Source: an uncultured Faecalibacterium sp.
GTDB taxonomy: Bacteria > Bacillota > Clostridia > Oscillospirales > Ruminococcaceae
Direction: 5' to 3'
Assembly (NCBI GenBank): GCA_902463905.1
Contig: CABQHF010000125.1
Span: 1 to 6,561 of the forward strand
DNA: 6,561 nt
Both the position numbers and the translations under genes were made by a program. Below, one piece after another: positions 4,157-6,561 of the stretch. Position 1 is the stretch's first letter; each line of letters starts with the position of its first letter. The notes under the pieces are model-generated. The model was not told the origin of the DNA, did not search any database, and saw only the letters and a program-made list of their open reading frames with translations.

Positions 4157-6561
4157 ATGGCAACGAAAAAACGAAAAACAACGGCACGGCGCACCACATC
4201 GCGCAAAAAGCGCGCGGAACAGCGCCTGCCGACAGGGCTTGGCACCCTGTTTGCGGGGCTTCTGCTGGTGGGTCTTGCCTTTGTGGAAGGCGACTCGGTG
4301 TGGAAAACACTGCATCAGGTGCTGTTCGGCCTGTTTGGTTGCGGCAGCTTTGTGGTGGGTGCAGCGCTGTGCTGCCTGGCGGTGCTATACACCCGCGGCG
4401 AAGATCTGTTGCCCCACATCTGCAAACTGGCGCTGGGGCTTGTGTTTGCCAGCGGCACGGTGATCGTGTTTTCGGATATCCAGCCCCAGGGTCTGTCGGC
4501 CTTCCAGATGGTGGCGGCCTGCTACCGGAACGGCTATCAGGCGTGGCTGTCCGGCGGTGCGCTGGGCGCTTTGCTGGGCGGCAACCTGCTGCTGCTCTGC
4601 GGCCGGCCGGCGGCAAACTTCATCATGCTGGTGCTGGCGTTCTGCGTCAGCCTGTACATTTTTGACCTGACCCCTGCCGAGGTCTGGCAGTGGCTGTGTG
4701 AAGTCTTTGACGGCGTGCACGCAAAGGGCGTGGCCGTGTATGAGGAAAATGCAGCCCGCCGGGCCGAGCGCCGTGCTCAGCGGCAGGCCGAGCAGGAAGC
4801 CGAGGACGAATACGACGAGACCGAGGATCTGGAGGGATACGAAGAAGAGGCCGAGGAAGAGCAGCCGTTCCGTCTGGGTCTGCCGGACTGGATGTCCGGT
4901 GTGCTGCATTGGGGCCATAAGGTGACCCAGGAGATGGAGCAGGCCCCGGACGGCTCCGCAGAGGAGCAGCCTGCCCTGCCGGTACAGCCGGAGCAGCAGC
5001 CGGAACCACAGGCGGCTCCCGCCGTGACGCCGGTGCGGGTGCGGGCATCCCGCCCGCGTGCGCCTTTTGATGTGGATCTTGGCCCGGACAGCACCGAGGT
5101 GAAGGAGGGCGGCAGCGAACCCATCGAACCCTTTATTCCGGGGCCGGGCGGCACCTTTGGCATGGATCCGCTGCGTGCAGCGCCCAAGCCTATCATCCAG
5201 CCCATCGTGCCGGACGCCGTGGAAACGGCGGCCGAGGATTTCTTTGCAAAACAGGAGGAAGCCCCGGCGGCAGAGCCTGCACCCCAGCCGGTGCCGGGCG
5301 ACCCCTTTGAAACACCCATCGCGCGGCCGGCCGCGGAAGAAGAGCCGGTGACTGCGGCAGCGCCTATCCAGCCGGTGGTGCCCACTCTGCTGCCGGAACA
5401 GCCTGTCTGCGTGAGCGCCGAGAATGCCGTGGCCCAGCGCAGCGCCCCGGATGCGGACGGCTGGATCAGCATCACCGCCGAGCCGGTGGAGGAAAAGGAC
5501 ATCAACTCGCTGGTGGCGGCAGCTATGGAAAAACCGGCAGCCTCCGAACAGGCAGCCGCTGCGGCTCCCGCCGAGGAAGCCGAGCCGGTGGATACTTATC
5601 AGTATCAGTACCCGCCCATTGAGCTGTTTGAAAAGAGCAAGGAAGAAAACGACCCCAACGCTGAAGAGGAGCTGAAGGCCAATGCCCAGAAGCTGGTGGA
5701 CACGCTGGAGAGCTTCGGCGTGCGCACCAGGGTGCTGGATATCTCCCGCGGGCCATCGGTCACCCGGTATGAGGTGCAGCCCATGGCGGGCGTCAAGATC
5801 AGCCGCATCACCTCGCTGGCCGATGACATCGCCCTGAACCTGGCCGTGGCGGATGTGCGTATGGAAGCACCCATCCCCGGCAAGCCTGCCGTGGGCATCG
5901 AGGTGCCCAACCACAAGCGCAGTGCCGTGTCCATCCGCAGCGTGTTCGAGAGCCAGAGTTTCCTGCGCATGACCTCGCCCCTGGGCATTGCTCTGGGCAA
6001 GGATATCGCCGGTGTGGCGCAGGTAGCAGACCTGTGCAAGATGCCCCATCTGCTCATCGCCGGCAGCACCGGCAGCGGTAAATCTGTGTGCGTGAACAGC
6101 ATCATCATGAGCCTGGTGTTCCGCTCCAGCCCGGAGGACGTCAAACTGCTGCTCATCGACCCCAAGGTCGTGGAGCTGGCCGAATACAACGGCATCCCGC
6201 ACCTGCTCATGCCGGTGGTCACCGAGCCCCGCAAGGCAGCCGGTGCCCTGGGCAGTGCCGTGCAGGAGATGGAGCGCCGCTACCGGATGTTCGCGGAGAA
6301 CAATGTCCGCGATATCAAGTCCTTCAACAAGCTGGCCGCCGAGCGGCCGGATCTGGAAAAGATGCCCTACATCGCCATCGTCATCGACGAGCTGGCCGAC
6401 CTGATGATGGTGGTGGGCAAGGACGTGGAGGATTCCATCTGCCGCATCGCTCAGAAGGCCCGTGCCGCCGGTATGCACCTGATCGTGGCCACCCAGCGCC
6501 CCAGCGTGGACGTCATCACCGGCCTGATCAAGGCCAACATCCCCAGCCGCATCGCCTTTGC
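4157..6561 (+). CDS. ftsK: FtsK/SpoIIIE-family DNA translocase, 3' end cut by window
   Basis: This membrane-anchored hexameric ATPase pumps chromosomal DNA through the division or sporulation septum. The window holds 801 residues and no stop. A basic N-terminus (1-27, rich in Lys/Arg) precedes about five hydrophobic segments (near 28-43, 55-78, 90-107, 131-148 and 153-169). A long charged and Pro/Ala/Glu-rich linker follows (about 176-485), including an Arg/Gln/Glu-rich helix (199-216) and an acidic run (217-235). The motor begins near Pro486. It shows Walker A GSTGSGKS (636-643), Walker B IVIDELAD with Asp744/Glu745 (741-748), and ATQRPSVDVITG (778-789). The rest of the RecA-like core and the C-terminal winged-helix gamma domain are outside the window. 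Motor residues are intact. Whether it acts in vegetative division (FtsK or SftA role) or sporulation (SpoIIIE role) cannot be told from this sequence. The whole frame is GC3-biased, which explains the long antisense frames over it. Confidence 0.96.
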   Translation, partial: MATKKRKTTARRTTSRKKRAEQRLPTGLGTLFAGLLLVGLAFVEGDSVWKTLHQVLFGLFGCGSFVVGAALCCLAVLYTRGEDLLPHICKLALGLVFASGTVIVFSDIQPQGLSAFQMVAACYRNGYQAWLSGGALGALLGGNLLLLCGRPAANFIMLVLAFCVSLYIFDLTPAEVWQWLCEVFDGVHAKGVAVYEENAARRAERRAQRQAEQEAEDEYDETEDLEGYEEEAEEEQPFRLGLPDWMSGVLHWGHKVTQEMEQAPDGSAEEQPALPVQPEQQPEPQAAPAVTPVRVRASRPRAPFDVDLGPDSTEVKEGGSEPIEPFIPGPGGTFGMDPLRAAPKPIIQPIVPDAVETAAEDFFAKQEEAPAAEPAPQPVPGDPFETPIARPAAEEEPVTAAAPIQPVVPTLLPEQPVCVSAENAVAQRSAPDADGWISITAEPVEEKDINSLVAAAMEKPAASEQAAAAAPAEEAEPVDTYQYQYPPIELFEKSKEENDPNAEEELKANAQKLVDTLESFGVRTRVLDISRGPSVTRYEVQPMAGVKISRITSLADDIALNLAVADVRMEAPIPGKPAVGIEVPNHKRSAVSIRSVFESQSFLRMTSPLGIALGKDIAGVAQVADLCKMPHLLIAGSTGSGKSVCVNSIIMSLVFRSSPEDVKLLLIDPKVVELAEYNGIPHLLMPVVTEPRKAAGALGSAVQEMERRYRMFAENNVRDIKSFNKLAAERPDLEKMPYIAIVIDELADLMMVVGKDVEDSICRIAQKARAAGMHLIVATQRPSVDVITGLIKANIPSRIAF

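Noticed and set aside
2426..4315. 629-residue open frame in which Rex appears fused to a 416-residue N-terminal extension
   Set aside because: The extra part is the exact antisense of tepA and the intergenic region, has His/Gln/Arg-rich composition with no family resemblance, and a good promoter and ribosome binding site lie just before the normal rex start at 3067. GC-biased codons on the other strand keep the frame open.
4385..6478. 697-residue minus-strand open frame
   Set aside because: It is antisense to ftsK, whose motor motifs (Walker A and B) are clear on the plus strand. Its His/Gly/Leu/Arg-rich sequence is the usual product of reading GC3-biased codons backwards.

Overview
The window reads as ordinary chromosomal DNA from a GC-rich, low-G+C-phylum (Bacillota/Clostridia) bacterium. 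I would guess the Oscillospiraceae (Faecalibacterium-like), but the genus is only an inference. The evidence is AGGAGG-type ribosome binding sites, a redox repressor Rex, a ClpP-like TepA directly upstream of an FtsK/SpoIIIE translocase (an arrangement I recall from Bacillus subtilis), a lipoprotein sugar-binding protein, and strong GC bias in third codon positions. That bias produces long antisense open frames, none of which I call as genes.

Layout: the left edge (1-1268, minus) holds most of an ABC-transporter solute-binding lipoprotein, with its C-terminus cut off by the window. Positions 1269-1821 are a gene-free stretch that holds the promoter and leader of that gene, several inverted and direct repeats, and the terminator of the next operon. 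Positions 1822-3067 (minus) are a compact two-gene operon, rex then tdk (thymidine kinase). The two genes are 4 bases apart, are read from one strong sigma-A-type promoter, and end at a strong intrinsic terminator. Positions 3068-3346 form a divergent control region with structured leaders on both sides. Positions 3347-4030 (plus) encode tepA, and 4157-6561 (plus) encode the first 801 residues of an FtsK/SpoIIIE DNA translocase with its own good promoter. The right edge cuts the translocase inside its motor domain.

How the genes relate: Rex senses NADH/NAD+ and usually represses fermentation and reductive pathways. Here it is translationally linked to nucleotide salvage (tdk). TepA and FtsK look like a conserved housekeeping neighbourhood for proteolysis or envelope function and chromosome segregation. 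The solute-binding protein belongs to a separate carbohydrate-uptake unit. I found no mobile element, CRISPR array, RNA gene or defence system. The points most worth a second look are regulatory: a terminator-like hairpin in the rex leader, the repeat-rich 550-base gap upstream of the sugar-binding protein, and the twin-arginine-like motif in that protein's lipoprotein signal.
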